Shown: piece by piece, positions 45,214-54,475 of the stretch
Position numbering within the stretch: position 1 is the stretch's first letter
Layout of the letters: each line of letters starts with the position of its first letter
NCBI GenBank assembly: GCA_004293645.1
Contig: REAB01000051.1
Span: 1-64,000 of the forward strand
DNA length: 64,000 nucleotides
Direction of reading: 5' to 3'
DNA from: Cytophagia bacterium
GTDB lineage: Bacteria; Bacteroidota; Bacteroidia; Cytophagales; Spirosomataceae
Translations under genes and position numbers: made by a program
Notes under the pieces: model-generated
The model's input: only the letters and a program-made list of their open reading frames with translations
What the model was told of the DNA's origin: nothing
Databases searched by the model: none

Positions 45214-45226
45214 TATCAGTTGCTAA

Positions 45227-45406
45227 TTAAATATCCTCTATTTTCAATAAATGACTTACCGAGTTGACCATTCCCATCAAAGTAGGATTTGACTCAACCT
45301 CAATACTGCGATTAATCTTGCCCAAGCCTAATGCCTTCAACGTACGTTTTTGGCGCTCTGGGCGGTTAATCATACTTCTAACTTGTGTTACTTTAACCTT
45401 TGACAT
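45227..45406 (-). CDS. rpmD: Ribosomal protein L30
   Basis: 59-residue protein, ATG 45406 to TAA 45227. Starts MSKVKVTQVRSMINRPERQK, continues 'RTLKALGLGKINRSIEVESN' (20), matching L30 throughout. Located between rpsE and rplO. Confidence 0.96.
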   Translation of the reverse strand: MSKVKVTQVRSMINRPERQKRTLKALGLGKINRSIEVESNPTLMGMVNSVSHLLKIEDI

Positions 45407-45424
45407 TTCTGTGAATGTTTTCGA

Positions 45425-45937
45425 TTACCCGTTAAATACTTTCGCCAACTTTATACCACGCTGAAACGCTACTTGGTGCGGAGCCCGCATTTTGGTCAGT
45501 GCATCAATCGTAGCTTTAACCACATTGTGTGGGTTTGAAGAACCCTTAGATTTGGCCAATACGTCGTGAACGCCAGCTGCTTCTAAAACCGCACGCATAG
45601 CACCACCAGCAATAACGCCAGTACCAGCTGCAGCGGGCTTTATTAAAACAAAACCACCGCTAAACTTGCCTTCCATTTCGTGAGGGAGTGTGCCTTTGAG
45701 AATAGGTACTTGAACCAAATTTTTCTTGGCATCTTCGATACCTTTCGCAATAGCGTCCGTAACTTCGTTGGCCTTGCCTAATCCATGACCAACTACGCCT
45801 TTACCATCTCCTACTACTACAATGGCTGAAAAACTAAATCTACGGCCACCTTTCACCACTTTGGCTACACGATTGATGGCAACTACTCGCTCTTTGAGGT
45901 CTGCCTCGTTAAATTTTAAAGGTCTGATTGTGTCCAT
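45425..45937 (-). CDS. rpsE: Ribosomal protein S5
   Basis: Small-subunit protein important for accuracy; 170 residues. Seen: '[20 protein letters not shown]', '[20 protein letters not shown]' and '[20 protein letters not shown]' (20). No anomalies. Confidence 0.97.
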   Translation of the reverse strand: MDTIRPLKFNEADLKERVVAINRVAKVVKGGRRFSFSAIVVVGDGKGVVGHGLGKANEVTDAIAKGIEDAKKNLVQVPILKGTLPHEMEGKFSGGFVLIKPAAAGTGVIAGGAMRAVLEAAGVHDVLAKSKGSSNPHNVVKATIDALTKMRAPHQVAFQRGIKLAKVFNG

Positions 45938-45942
45938 ATTGC

Positions 45943-46296
45943 TTAAAATTTCAAGCCTCCCTCACGGGCGCCTTCTGCCAATGCTTTTACTTTTCCGTGG
46001 TACAAATAACCATTGCGGTCGAAAACTACTGCATTCACACCAGCAGCAACTGCTTTCTCGGCAAGTTTAAGTCCTATTTGCTTGGCATCGTCTTGATTGG
46101 TGTTTTTCTTGTCCGAAGACAATTCAACCGATGAAGTTGATACAAGCGTCTTGCCAATAGAGTCGTCTATTATTTGCGCATACAAGCGCGAGTTTGAACG
46201 AAAAACTGAAAGGCGTGGACGTTCTGATGTTCCAGCTATTTTCTTTTTAATGCGGCGTTTGATACGCTCTCTTCTATCACTTCTTACTGTCGGCAT
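45943..46296 (-). CDS. rplR: Ribosomal protein L18
   Basis: 5S rRNA-binding protein; 117 residues. Seen: '[20 protein letters not shown]' and '[20 protein letters not shown]', ending '[15 protein letters not shown]', as expected for the family. Confidence 0.97.
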   Translation of the reverse strand: MPTVRSDRRERIKRRIKKKIAGTSERPRLSVFRSNSRLYAQIIDDSIGKTLVSTSSVELSSDKKNTNQDDAKQIGLKLAEKAVAAGVNAVVFDRNGYLYHGKVKALAEGAREGGLKF

Positions 46297-46330
46297 AATT
46301 GCGTATATTTTTCACGAATTATCTCTAATA

Positions 46331-46888
46331 TTATTTCTTAGCAGCAGCTTTGCCAGCCTTGCGCCTAACTTGCTCACCCACAAAACGAATACCTTTTCCT
46401 TTGTAGGGTTCTACTTTGCGCAACGACTTGATTTTCGCAGCAACTTGACCAATCAATTCCTTATCAATACCTTCGAGGGTAACTTTTGGGTTTTGACCTT
46501 TCTCCATGGCGGCAGATACTTTCAGCTCGTCTGGTATAACCACAAACAGGCCGTGAGAATAACCCAAACTTAGTTCAAGAATTTGGCCATTTGCAGTGGC
46601 TTTGTAGCCCACGCCAACAATTTCCATTTCTTTCTTGTAACCTTCGCTTACACCAACAACCATATTGTTGATAAGAGACCGATACAAACCATGCAATGCC
46701 TTGTGGCGCTTTTGCTCAGTAGGGCGTTGAACTGTCATCTCCCCACCTTCAATTTTCAGCAACATATCAGGGTCAATGGTACGATTCAACGTTCCTTTTG
46801 GTCCTTTCACGGTAACTACATTTCCTTCTGCAACTGAAACAGTTACGCTTGCTGGAAGCGGTATAATTTTCTTTCCAATTCGTGACAT
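46331..46888 (-). CDS. rplF: Ribosomal protein L6
   Basis: Large-subunit protein near the GTPase centre; 185 residues. Starts MSRIGKKIIPLPASVTVSVA; carries 'VKGPKGTLNR' and the C-terminal signature 'KVEPYKGKGIRFVGEQVRRK' (20) followed by an AGKAAAKK tail. Confidence 0.97.
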   Translation of the reverse strand: MSRIGKKIIPLPASVTVSVAEGNVVTVKGPKGTLNRTIDPDMLLKIEGGEMTVQRPTEQKRHKALHGLYRSLINNMVVGVSEGYKKEMEIVGVGYKATANGQILELSLGYSHGLFVVIPDELKVSAAMEKGQNPKVTLEGIDKELIGQVAAKIKSLRKVEPYKGKGIRFVGEQVRRKAGKAAAKK

Positions 46889-46902
46889 AACTTATCGTCA
46901 GA

Positions 46903-47301
46903 TTAGTAAACGTAACACAAAACTTCACCACCCACGTTCAATACACGGGCTTCTTTATCAGTCATTACTCCCTTAGAAGTAGATACAATTGCAACACCCA
47001 AACCATTTAGGATACGGGGCATTTCGGCAGACCCTGAATACTTGCGTAGTCCAGGCTTACTGACACGCTGCAAATCCATGATGGCGGACTGCTTCGTAAC
47101 AGGGTTGTACTTCAAGGCTATTTTAATTGTACCTTGAGTAACTGCTTCCTCAAATTTATAGCTCTGGATATAGCCTTTATCATAAAGTACTTTCGTAATT
47201 TCCTTTTTGATGTTTGAGGCAGGTATTTCCACAACCCGGTGCTTTGCCTTTATGGCATTTCTGATTCTCGTCAGATAGTCTGCTATGGGATCGGTTATCA
47301 T
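46903..47301 (-). CDS. rpsH: Ribosomal protein S8
   Basis: 16S rRNA-binding protein; 132 residues. Starts MITDPIADYLTRIRNAIKAK and has 'ISTSKGVMTDKEAR'-type C-terminal signature (read as IVSTSKGVMTDKEARVLNVG, 20). It is the first gene after a consensus internal promoter. Confidence 0.97.
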   Translation of the reverse strand: MITDPIADYLTRIRNAIKAKHRVVEIPASNIKKEITKVLYDKGYIQSYKFEEAVTQGTIKIALKYNPVTKQSAIMDLQRVSKPGLRKYSGSAEMPRILNGLGVAIVSTSKGVMTDKEARVLNVGGEVLCYVY

Positions 47302-47342
47302 TTCTGTACTAAATTTGATGCACCCTTCACTGAACGGGGGCG

Positions 47343-47373
47343 CAAAGTTACGGAATTAATCGTTGAAAACAAA
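47343..47373 (-). promoter_or_regulatory. Internal promoter between rpsN and rpsH
   Basis: Minus strand: TTTG (47373-47370), 19 bp, TAACTTTG (47350-47343), an exact consensus match at standard spacing. Start of transcription would be near 47336, giving a ~35-nt leader to rpsH. It would let the distal half of the cluster be transcribed separately. Confidence 0.7.
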
Positions 47374-47377
47374 AAGC

Positions 47378-47647
47378 TTACCAACTTGATTTTGTTACTC
47401 CTGGAATTTTGCCTTGAGATGCCATTTCTCTGAACACGACGCGGCAAATTCCAAATTTACGCATGTAGCCACGTGGGCGGCCTGTCAGTAAACAACGATT
47501 GTGCAGGCGTACTGGAGATGCGTTTCTGGGGAGTTTGTCTAATGCTGCGTAGTCGCCTGCTTCTTTTAAAGATGCACGTTTTGTCGCATACTTAGCAACC
47601 GTCTTTTGACGCTTTAACTCTCTTGCTTTTACGGATTCTTTTGCCAT
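47378..47647 (-). CDS. rpsN: Ribosomal protein S14, long zinc-free form
   Basis: Small-subunit head protein; 89 residues. Starts [20 protein letters not shown]; conserved '[19 protein letters not shown]' near the C-terminus. The two CxxC pairs of the short zinc-binding form are absent, so this is the C-minus form. Confidence 0.97.
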   Translation of the reverse strand: MAKESVKARELKRQKTVAKYATKRASLKEAGDYAALDKLPRNASPVRLHNRCLLTGRPRGYMRKFGICRVVFREMASQGKIPGVTKSSW

Positions 47648-47677
47648 TTTATTTATTTCGCGTTAAAAACGAATTTC

Positions 47678-48232
47678 TTATTTCTTCGCATTAGCAAAGG
47701 GCATTCCCAACGACTTCAACAATTCGTAGCTTTCTTCGTCGGTAGCTGCGGTTGTTACAAAAGTGATGTCCATACCCGATATTTTATTCACTTTGTCGAT
47801 TTGGATTTCAGGGAAGATAATTTGTTCTTTCACACCAAACGTGTAGTTGCCTCTTCCATCAAAACCTTTATCGCTGATACCCTTAAAGTCACGGACACGT
47901 GGTAGGGCAATGGTAACCAAACGGTCTAAAAACTCAAACATCTGGTTGCCTCTCAAAGTTACTTTCACTCCGATTGGCATTTTTTCGCGCAATTTGAAGT
48001 TAGAAACCGCTTTCTTTGACATAGTAGCTACTGCTTTTTGACCAGCAATAGTTGTTATTTCTTCTAAGCCCAAGTCCACAAGCTTCTTGTCTGCCACAGC
48101 TGCGCCAATTCCTTTGTTGATAACAATCTTTGTCAAACGAGGAACTTGCATTACTGATTTGTACTGAAATTTCTCTTTTAATTGAGCTGCTATTTCAGTA
48201 GTATATTTTTCTTTTAATCTTGGAGCTGCCAT
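47678..48232 (-). CDS. rplE: Ribosomal protein L5
   Basis: 5S rRNA-binding protein contacting S13; 184 residues from ATG 48232 ([10 protein letters not shown]). Seen: '[20 protein letters not shown]' (20), '[15 protein letters not shown]', '[16 protein letters not shown]', '[13 protein letters not shown]'. Frame continues 12 codons upstream, but those residues are not conserved. Confidence 0.97.
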   Translation of the reverse strand: MAAPRLKEKYTTEIAAQLKEKFQYKSVMQVPRLTKIVINKGIGAAVADKKLVDLGLEEITTIAGQKAVATMSKKAVSNFKLREKMPIGVKVTLRGNQMFEFLDRLVTIALPRVRDFKGISDKGFDGRGNYTFGVKEQIIFPEIQIDKVNKISGMDITFVTTAATDEESYELLKSLGMPFANAKK

Positions 48233-48306
48233 TGGCTTACTATTGGTTTTTGTGGATTTCCGACCCACATCTTCTTTATAATGCTAAATCAACCCAACTA
48301 TTCAAT

Positions 48307-48660
48307 CTACTTTACAGGATCTGGAATAAAATTACCAGATGTTTTTGAATAGCGTTGTAGTTTACCTTTCTCATTGAGCTTGCGGCCCGTACGAGTTGGT
48401 TCGCCTGTTTTAGCGTCTATTACCATTAAGTTACTAATGTGAATTGACCCTTCCAGTTTTTTTATTTCGCCCTGTGGAGTAGCGGCAGTTGGTTTTACGT
48501 GTTTGGTAATCATGTTTACACCTTCTACCACTGCACGTTGTTTGTCCAACAACATTTTAACTATCTTTCCGCTCTGACCCTTAGAGTTTCCTGCAATCAC
48601 TTTCACTGAATCGCCAGTGCGAATGTGCATTTTTGGTTGCTTATTTGATTTTCTTTCCAT
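48307..48660 (-). CDS. rplX: Ribosomal protein L24
   Basis: Early-assembly large-subunit protein; 117 residues. KOW motif '[20 protein letters not shown]' (20) near residue 15, then '[14 protein letters not shown]'. The C-terminus is a few residues longer than in E. coli. Confidence 0.96.
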   Translation of the reverse strand: MERKSNKQPKMHIRTGDSVKVIAGNSKGQSGKIVKMLLDKQRAVVEGVNMITKHVKPTAATPQGEIKKLEGSIHISNLMVIDAKTGEPTRTGRKLNEKGKLQRYSKTSGNFIPDPVK

Positions 48661-48666
48661 TGCTTG

Positions 48667-49035
48667 TTACAATACTTCAGGTGCTAACGAAACAATTTTC
48701 ATAAAGTTTTTCTCGCGCAATTCACGGGCTACTGGCCCAAATATGCGCGTTCCGCGTGGCTCATCTTGATTGTTGAGCAATACCACTGCATTGTCTTCAA
48801 AACGAATGTATGAACCGTCCTTGCGACGAATTTCTTTTTTCGTTCTAACTACAACTGCTTTTGAAACAGTACCTTTTTTGACGTTGCCAGAAGGTACGGC
48901 AGCTTTTACTGATATTACGACTTTGTCGCCCACCGAAGCGTAACGTTTACCTGTACCTCCGAGTACTCGGATTACCAGTACTTCTTTGGCGCCGCTGTTG
49001 TCGGCCACCGAAAGTCTTGATTCTTGCTGTACCAT
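48667..49035 (-). CDS. rplN: Ribosomal protein L14
   Basis: Intersubunit-bridge protein; 122 residues. Starts [20 protein letters not shown]; ends '[16 protein letters not shown]'. Six bases separate it from rplX. Confidence 0.97.
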   Translation of the reverse strand: MVQQESRLSVADNSGAKEVLVIRVLGGTGKRYASVGDKVVISVKAAVPSGNVKKGTVSKAVVVRTKKEIRRKDGSYIRFEDNAVVLLNNQDEPRGTRIFGPVARELREKNFMKIVSLAPEVL

Positions 49036-49037
49036 TG

Positions 49038-49316
49038 TTATTTCGCTTTTTCAATAACTTCAACTAATCTCCAACGCTTATTTTTGGAGAGCGGTCGAGT
49101 TTCCATTACTCGAATCGTATCTCCAATACCACATTGGTTGGTTTCATCATGCACCATCAGTTTGGTAGTTTTTTTCATAAACTTACCATACTTGGCGTGC
49201 TTTATCTTACGGTCTATGGCTATCACGCAAGACTTATCCATCTTGTCGCTTACCACACGGCCTACTCTGACCTTGCGTAAGTTTCTTTCTTCGGTTGATT
49301 GTTCTACTGCATCCAT
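49038..49316 (-). CDS. rpsQ: Ribosomal protein S17
   Basis: 16S rRNA-binding OB-fold protein; 92 residues. Core '[20 protein letters not shown]' (20) and '[20 protein letters not shown]' (20). Two bases before rplN. Confidence 0.96.
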   Translation of the reverse strand: MDAVEQSTEERNLRKVRVGRVVSDKMDKSCVIAIDRKIKHAKYGKFMKKTTKLMVHDETNQCGIGDTIRVMETRPLSKNKRWRLVEVIEKAK

Positions 49317-49377
49317 TGCATCAATACTATTTTTATAACCAGATTGTAATATGCTCTACGACCTGCGAACGAGCATC

Positions 49378-49563
49378 TTATTGCTTTGCTGTAATTTCGG
49401 TTAATATCCGAGCAATCAATCGGCGCGTGTTACGAATACGCATTGGGTTTTCGATGGGTGAAACTGCGTGTGCAAATTTCAACTTCAATAACCTTTCTCT
49501 TTCTTCGGCAAGCGTTTGTTGTAATTGTTCAACATTTAGTGCCTTTACTTCCTTACTTTTCAT
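49378..49563 (-). CDS. rpmC: Ribosomal protein L29
   Basis: Small helical protein at the tunnel exit; 61 residues. 'LLKLKFAHAVSPIENPMRIR' (20) and 'NTRRLIARILTEITAKQ' match the family. Confidence 0.96.
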   Translation of the reverse strand: MKSKEVKALNVEQLQQTLAEERERLLKLKFAHAVSPIENPMRIRNTRRLIARILTEITAKQ

Positions 49564-49578
49564 TTGTCTTGGATAGTT

Positions 49579-50013
49579 TTAAGCCTCAGTTTCTTGGTAA
49601 TCGCGGCGAACTACAAATTTTGTTCTGACGGGGAGCTTTTGAGCTGCCAAACGCAGTGCCTCATTTGCTAAATCCATCGGTACGCCAGCAGCTTCAAATA
49701 AAATTGTACCTGCTTTCACGGGAGCTACCCAATATTCAGGAGCACCTTTACCTTTTCCCATACGAACCTCTAAAGGCTTTTTGGTAATAGGTTTGTCGGG
49801 GAATACGCGAATCCAAACTTGGCCTTCCCGCTTCATAGCCCGCGTTACAGAAATACGAGCCGCTTCAATCTGACGGGCGGTAATCCAACCTGGTTCAAGT
49901 GTTTTGATAGCGAATGACCCAAAAGCAATTTGATGCCCTCTTGATGCCATTCCTTTTTCTGACCCTTTTCCTTTTTGTTGCTTACGAAACTTTGTTCTTT
50001 TCGGTTGTAACAT
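49579..50013 (-). CDS. rplP: Ribosomal protein L16
   Basis: tRNA-contacting large-subunit protein; 144 residues. Starts [20 protein letters not shown]; carries '[20 protein letters not shown]' (20) and '[19 protein letters not shown]'. Normal length. Confidence 0.97.
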   Translation of the reverse strand: MLQPKRTKFRKQQKGKGSEKGMASRGHQIAFGSFAIKTLEPGWITARQIEAARISVTRAMKREGQVWIRVFPDKPITKKPLEVRMGKGKGAPEYWVAPVKAGTILFEAAGVPMDLANEALRLAAQKLPVRTKFVVRRDYQETEA

Positions 50014-50064
50014 GATTCAGCAGTATTTGCGGAGCTAAATGAATAGCTCGTTACGTTCTTTTCT

Positions 50065-50916
50065 CTATTTTTTCTTCTTATTGCGGTTGTTACCACCAGC
50101 ACCACCAGAGTTGGCATTTGCATTGCCGCCTCTGCCGCCACCGCCACCACGACGGTCGCCGCCTCGGTCATTTCCGCCTTCTCTATCGCCGCCACGTTCT
50201 CTTCGGCGGTCGCCACCACGGTCATTTCCACCGCGCTCGCCACCACGTTCTGCTGCTGCTGCACCGCCTGTTACGGGAGAAAGGTCTTTCTTGCCAAAAA
50301 CTTCGCCTTTAAAAACCCAAACTTTGATTCCAATTTTACCGTAAACTGTCAATGCTTCCGATATGGCGTAGTCAATGTCTGCGCGAAGTGTGTGCAATGG
50401 CACACGTCCTTCTTTGTATTCTTCGGTACGAGCCATTTCAGCACCGCCCAAACGACCTGATACTCGTATTTTGATACCTTGCGCACCAACACGAACGGCA
50501 CTTTGAATGGCCTGCTTCATGGCACGACGGTAAGAAATCCGATTCTCTAATTGTTGAGCTACTGACTCTCCAACCAACTTAGCATCAATTTCTGGGCGTT
50601 TGATTTCGTAGATGTTGATTTGGATATCTTTTCCAGTTATCTTCTTCAACTCTTCCTTTATTTTATCAACCTCATTTCCGCCTTTACCAATCACAATACC
50701 TGGACGAGCCGTGTGTATTGTTAGAGTAACACGCTTCAGAGTGCGCTCAATGACCACTTTCGAAATCGCTCCTTTTGGGATACGCGCTTGAATGTACTTA
50801 CGGATTTTCTCGTCTTCAACCAGCTTCTCGGCAAACTCACGTCCACCGTACCAGCTTGATTCCCAACCTCGGATGATACCGAGACGCAGACCTATAGGAT
50901 TTACTTTTTGTCCCAT
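50065..50916 (-). CDS. rpsC: Ribosomal protein S3 with Arg/Gly/Asp-rich C-terminal tail
   Basis: mRNA-entry protein of the small subunit; 283 residues. Core (1-~215) is normal: [22 protein letters not shown] domain with '[20 protein letters not shown]' (20), '[20 protein letters not shown]' (20), '[17 protein letters not shown]'. After '[10 protein letters not shown]' the last ~65 residues are a low-complexity tail with repeated RGGD/RGG/GGNDRGG units, then Gly/Asn, ending NNRNKKKK. Tails of this kind occur on some Bacteroidota S3 proteins but are longer than the usual 210-240 total. It probably binds RNA. Confidence 0.95.
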   Translation of the reverse strand: MGQKVNPIGLRLGIIRGWESSWYGGREFAEKLVEDEKIRKYIQARIPKGAISKVVIERTLKRVTLTIHTARPGIVIGKGGNEVDKIKEELKKITGKDIQINIYEIKRPEIDAKLVGESVAQQLENRISYRRAMKQAIQSAVRVGAQGIKIRVSGRLGGAEMARTEEYKEGRVPLHTLRADIDYAISEALTVYGKIGIKVWVFKGEVFGKKDLSPVTGGAAAAERGGERGGNDRGGDRRRERGGDREGGNDRGGDRRGGGGGRGGNANANSGGAGGNNRNKKKK

Positions 50917-50930
50917 TCGTATTGAAATTT

Positions 50931-51293
50931 TTAGGCTTCTTCGAGTTCTTGTGATGCGTTATCTACTACAATTGTAATGTGATTTGAGCGCTTGCGTACT
51001 CGGTGAGCCCTTCCTTGCGGTGCGGGTCTCAAACGTTTTAGCATTGCGCCACCATCTACAAAGATGGTTTTCACGTACAACTCAGCCTCTTCTATTTTGA
51101 GGTCTTCATTCATTTGCTGCCAGTTTGCTACTGCCGATAGCAACACTTTTCTCAATACTGGAGCCGCTGATTGGGGCTGGTATTGTAAAATGGCTAACGC
51201 GCGGCTCACCTTCTGACCTCTTACCATATCTGCTACCAAACGCATCTTGCGCGGTGAAGTAGGTACATTTCTGAGTATGGCTTTTGCTTCCAT
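50931..51293 (-). CDS. rplV: Ribosomal protein L22
   Basis: Lines the peptide exit tunnel; 120 residues from ATG 51293 ([20 protein letters not shown]). The beta-hairpin '[20 protein letters not shown]' (20) is intact with no macrolide-resistance-type insertion visible. Confidence 0.96.
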   Translation of the reverse strand: MEAKAILRNVPTSPRKMRLVADMVRGQKVSRALAILQYQPQSAAPVLRKVLLSAVANWQQMNEDLKIEEAELYVKTIFVDGGAMLKRLRPAPQGRAHRVRKRSNHITIVVDNASQELEEA

Positions 51294-51337
51294 TGTTGTT
51301 TTTATCAAACCGTCAAAACGGCTACAAATTAATTAGA

Positions 51338-51616
51338 CTATCTTCTTCCTTTGTCTTTTTTGGCAGCGTGGCCACGAAAATTACGCGTTGGCGAGAACTC
51401 ACCCAGCTTATGACCAACCATGTTTTCGGTTACATATACTGGTATAAATTTATTTCCGTTGTGAACCGCGAACGTATGACCAATAAAATCTGGTGATATC
51501 GTACTGCGTCTCGACCAAGTTTTGATTACTGATTTTTTGCCTGAGTCATTCATAACTCCAATCTTGCCTTCCAAACGGAAATCAACATAAGGCCCTTTTT
51601 TTATGGAACGTCCCAT
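51338..51616 (-). CDS. rpsS: Ribosomal protein S19
   Basis: Small-subunit head protein partnering S13; 92 residues. Starts [20 protein letters not shown]; '[20 protein letters not shown]' (20) and '[20 protein letters not shown]' (20). Confidence 0.97.
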   Translation of the reverse strand: MGRSIKKGPYVDFRLEGKIGVMNDSGKKSVIKTWSRRSTISPDFIGHTFAVHNGNKFIPVYVTENMVGHKLGEFSPTRNFRGHAAKKDKGRR

Positions 51617-51626
51617 TTATCTTCAA

Positions 51627-52451
51627 TTATTTTTTACGCTTGCTAATAATTAAGCGGTTAGAATACTTCTTCGGAGAACGAGTTTTCTTACCTTTTGCAT
51701 AAAGTCCATTGCGTGAACGTGGATGCCCACCTGAGGCACGACCTTCGCCACCACCCATTGGGTGATCTACTGGGTTCATGGCTACACCACGTACGCGAGG
51801 ACGGATACCCAACCAACGTTTACGACCTGCTTTGCCATAACTAACGTTCATGTGGTCAGCATTTGATACTGAACCAACAGTAGCCATGCAAGACGATAGA
51901 ACCATGCGCAACTCACTTGATGGCATTTTCAGAACGGCGTACTTGCCATCGCGAGCTACCAACTGAGCATAAGTTCCAGCACTACGAACCAACTGACCGC
52001 CTTTGCCTGGGTGTATCTCTACATTGTGAACAATTGTACCAATTGGCATATTACTCAACAAAAGCGCGTTTCCTATTTCTGGAGCAACTAAACTACCTGA
52101 AACTACTACCTGTCCAACCGATATGTTCTGAGGGGCAATAATATAACGCTTCTCTCCGTCTGCATATTGAAGTAAAGCAATGCGTGCAGTACGGTTAGGG
52201 TCGTATTCTACAGTCATTACGGTAGCAGATACGTCCACTTTGTCGCGTTTGAAATCAATTACCCGATACATGCGCTTGTGTCCACCACCTATGTAGCGAG
52301 CAGTACGATGCCCTTGGTTGTTGCGTCCGCCCGTTCTTTTGATTGGCTCCAACAAACTTTTCTCAGGCTTATCGGTCGTAATTTCCTCAAACGAAGGAGC
52401 GGTGCGGTAGCGTTGCCCTGGCGTTGTTGGTTTTAACTTGATAACTCCCAT
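51627..52451 (-). CDS. rplB: Ribosomal protein L2
   Basis: Central large-subunit protein near the peptidyl-transferase centre; 274 residues. Seen: '[20 protein letters not shown]' (20), '[20 protein letters not shown]' (20), and '[20 protein letters not shown]' (20) with the conserved His. Confidence 0.97.
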   Translation of the reverse strand: MGVIKLKPTTPGQRYRTAPSFEEITTDKPEKSLLEPIKRTGGRNNQGHRTARYIGGGHKRMYRVIDFKRDKVDVSATVMTVEYDPNRTARIALLQYADGEKRYIIAPQNISVGQVVVSGSLVAPEIGNALLLSNMPIGTIVHNVEIHPGKGGQLVRSAGTYAQLVARDGKYAVLKMPSSELRMVLSSCMATVGSVSNADHMNVSYGKAGRKRWLGIRPRVRGVAMNPVDHPMGGGEGRASGGHPRSRNGLYAKGKKTRSPKKYSNRLIISKRKK

Positions 52452-52490
52452 TGTCTTTTACGATTCAATTTTTTTGATTCTGCTTCGGTA

Positions 52491-52781
52491 TTAGGCTATG
52501 TCGCCGTAGATGTCAATTACTTCGCCAGCCTTCAAGGTTACAATTGCCTTCTTGTAAGTAATTGTAGTACCCGATACGGCTTTCTTGCGCGCCATTTTAG
52601 ATTTTGTTCTACCTATTACGCGCATCGTATCTACTCCTGCTACGACTACTCCGTACATTTTCTCAATTGCCTTTGCAATTTCGATCTTGTTTGAATTTTT
52701 ATCTACCTCAAATACATACTTACCTAAGTTGCTTAGAGCAGTAGCTTTTTCGGTCAATATTGGTCTTTTTAAAACGCTCAT
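52491..52781 (-). CDS. rplW: Ribosomal protein L23
   Basis: Tunnel-exit protein and docking site for trigger factor and SRP; 96 residues. 'LKRPILTEKATALSNLGKYV' (20) and 'VDKNSNKIEIAKAIEKMYGV' (20) match the family. Confidence 0.96.
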   Translation of the reverse strand: MSVLKRPILTEKATALSNLGKYVFEVDKNSNKIEIAKAIEKMYGVVVAGVDTMRVIGRTKSKMARKKAVSGTTITYKKAIVTLKAGEVIDIYGDIA

Positions 52782-52785
52782 CGTC

Positions 52786-53415
52786 TTAGTTGTTCAACAG
52801 ATTTTCTAATTTTGACACTGCTCCTTCGCTTATCAAAAGCACTTCAGCATTAATCAAATCGTACGTATTCACATCGTCAGCTATCGAAACATTTACTTTC
52901 GGGATATTACGGCCTGACAGGTAAACATTTTTATCGTAAGAAGACAAAATCAAAAGTGTCTTTTTGTTGCTCAAAGACAGCGCGCTCAACATTTCGAGAT
53001 ACTGCTTGGTTTTTGGCGATTCAAAAGTGAAGTCTTCAATTACTGATATGCTGTCAGCTTTGGCTTTTGCCGAAAGAACCGACTTACGAGCAAGTATCTT
53101 GACTTTTTTGTTCAATTTGAAGTAATAATCGCGGGGTCTTGGACCAAATACGCGACCACCACCAATAAACACTGGCGACTTAATTGACCCAGCACGAGCT
53201 CCACCTGTACCTTTTTGGCGCTTGATTTTGCGCGTCGAGTGGGCTATTTCGGCACGTTCCTTAGATTTGTGCGTTCCCTGGCGTTGATTGGCCAAGTATT
53301 GCTTTACATCTAAATAAACCACGTGCTGATTTGGCTCTATGCCGAACACTTCATCAGAAAGGGTTACTTTCTTGCCAGTGCTTTCGCCTTTTATATTTAA
53401 AACTGCAATTTCCAT
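52786..53415 (-). CDS. rplD: Ribosomal protein L4
   Basis: Tunnel-constriction protein; 209 residues. Conserved loop '[20 protein letters not shown]' (20) and '[20 protein letters not shown]' (20) are intact. In other bacteria L4 can repress the S10 operon; no such leader structure is evident before rplC here. Confidence 0.96.
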   Translation of the reverse strand: MEIAVLNIKGESTGKKVTLSDEVFGIEPNQHVVYLDVKQYLANQRQGTHKSKERAEIAHSTRKIKRQKGTGGARAGSIKSPVFIGGGRVFGPRPRDYYFKLNKKVKILARKSVLSAKAKADSISVIEDFTFESPKTKQYLEMLSALSLSNKKTLLILSSYDKNVYLSGRNIPKVNVSIADDVNTYDLINAEVLLISEGAVSKLENLLNN

Positions 53416-53456
53416 TTTCTTAGATTCGGAATTGGGCGGCTCACCGCTTCAAATGT

Positions 53457-54077
53457 TTATTTCTCAATAACAACGAATGAGTTCTTAGCACCTGGTACAG
53501 AGCCACTCACCACCAATAGATTTTGTTCTGCGATAACTCTCAAAACGCGCAAGTTTTGAATCTTGACACGATTGCCACCCATGCGACCACCCATGCGAAT
53601 ACCTTTAAATACCCGTGATGGAAAAGAGCAAGCACCAATTGATCCTGGGTGTCTTTGACGATTGTGCTGACCGTGCGTTTGACCGCCCACACCCGCAAAG
53701 CCGTGGCGTTTTACTACTCCTTGGAAGCCTCGGCCTTTTACTGTGCCGATTACGTCCACAAAATCTCCTTCAACAAATATTTCGCCAGCAGTTAGCGTTT
53801 GACCGAGTTGCAGGGTGTCAGTAAATTCCTTAAATTCAACAACCTTACGTTTTGGGGTTGTACCAGCTTTCTTGAAGTGGCCAACCAACGGGTCAGTTGT
53901 ATTCTTTTCTCTCTTATCACCAAAACCAAGCTGAACGGCTTCGTATCCGTCAATTTCTTGTGTTTTTACCTGCGTTACTACACAGGGACCAGTTTCGATT
54001 ACTGTACATGCCAGAGCCTGCCCGTCCGCAATGTACACACTAGTCATTCCTATTTTTTTTCCTATTAAACCAGACAT
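53457..54077 (-). CDS. rplC: Ribosomal protein L3
   Basis: Large-subunit assembly protein; 206 residues, first gene of the cluster in this window. Seen: '[20 protein letters not shown]' (20), '[19 protein letters not shown]' and '[20 protein letters not shown]' (20). rpsJ, which usually precedes it, is absent; a consensus promoter lies ~50 bp upstream instead. Confidence 0.97.
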   Translation of the reverse strand: MSGLIGKKIGMTSVYIADGQALACTVIETGPCVVTQVKTQEIDGYEAVQLGFGDKREKNTTDPLVGHFKKAGTTPKRKVVEFKEFTDTLQLGQTLTAGEIFVEGDFVDVIGTVKGRGFQGVVKRHGFAGVGGQTHGQHNRQRHPGSIGACSFPSRVFKGIRMGGRMGGNRVKIQNLRVLRVIAEQNLLVVSGSVPGAKNSFVVIEK

Positions 54078-54125
54078 TTTTCTAATTTACAGCAGGTTAT
54101 AAACTTTATTTTCTAAAACGGAGTG

Positions 54126-54157
54126 CAAAATTAGAGTTTTCTATTTGCAATACCAAA
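54126..54157 (-). promoter_or_regulatory. Main promoter of the ribosomal protein cluster
   Basis: Minus strand: TTTG (54157-54154), 20 bp, TAATTTTG (54133-54126). This is a full match to the Bacteroidota consensus. Transcription would start near 54119, giving a ~42-nt leader before rplC, too short for a classical L4-type leader. Confidence 0.75.
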
Positions 54158-54188
54158 CTATTTGCAATTTTTATTTTTGAAGGGGCAT

Positions 54189-54350
54189 AAAAAAAGGGCA
54201 AGCGATACACACTTGACCTTCATCAGATTTGACCAGTCTAAACACAAGACCGATACCAAAAAGTGAGTTCAAATGTGGTTTCTCTGAAGAGACCTTCATT
54301 TAATTTTGTACTGTTACTTTTGCCCGTGATTTCAATTCCCCTTCGTAATG
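54189..54350 (-). ncRNA. Candidate structured non-coding RNA (~160 nt), 6S-like in size and layout
   Basis: A complete transcription unit can be read on the minus strand. A promoter TTTG (54388-54385), 20 bp, CACCTTTG (54364-54357) precedes it. The transcript would begin near 54350. A closing stem GGGCAA (54325-54320)/TTGCCC (54201-54196) brackets ~120 nt, and the second arm is followed by seven T residues (54195-54189) as in an intrinsic terminator. Inside are two further hairpins: GGTCTC...GAGAAACC (around 54291-54274) and CGGTCT...AGACTG (around 54251-54233). A long closing stem around an open middle and this length recall 6S RNA, but I cannot confirm the family. A 42-codon frame (ATG 54299) reads through the terminator, so coding is less likely. 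Confidence 0.5.
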
Positions 54351-54356
54351 GGAGTG

Positions 54357-54388
54357 CAAAGGTGCGGTATTTTTATTGGTAAAACAAA
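54357..54388 (-). promoter_or_regulatory. Promoter of the candidate ncRNA
   Basis: Minus strand: TTTG (54388-54385), 20 bp, CACCTTTG (54364-54357). It differs from TAnnTTTG only at the first base. A plus-strand TAATTTTG at 54301-54308, facing the other way, could serve the next gene. Confidence 0.5.
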
Positions 54389-54475
54389 TATTAAGAAAAA
54401 TAATTTTTGTTTTTTTTTAATACGAAAGTTAGCGCCGTTTCGTTTTGTTTGAGAATGGTTAAGTTATTGTACACA

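Noticed and set aside
54171-54299. 42-codon minus-strand ORF (ATG 54299) as a protein gene
   Set aside because: It runs through the stem and T run that look like a terminator, and the region has RNA-like inverted repeats; coding seems less likely.
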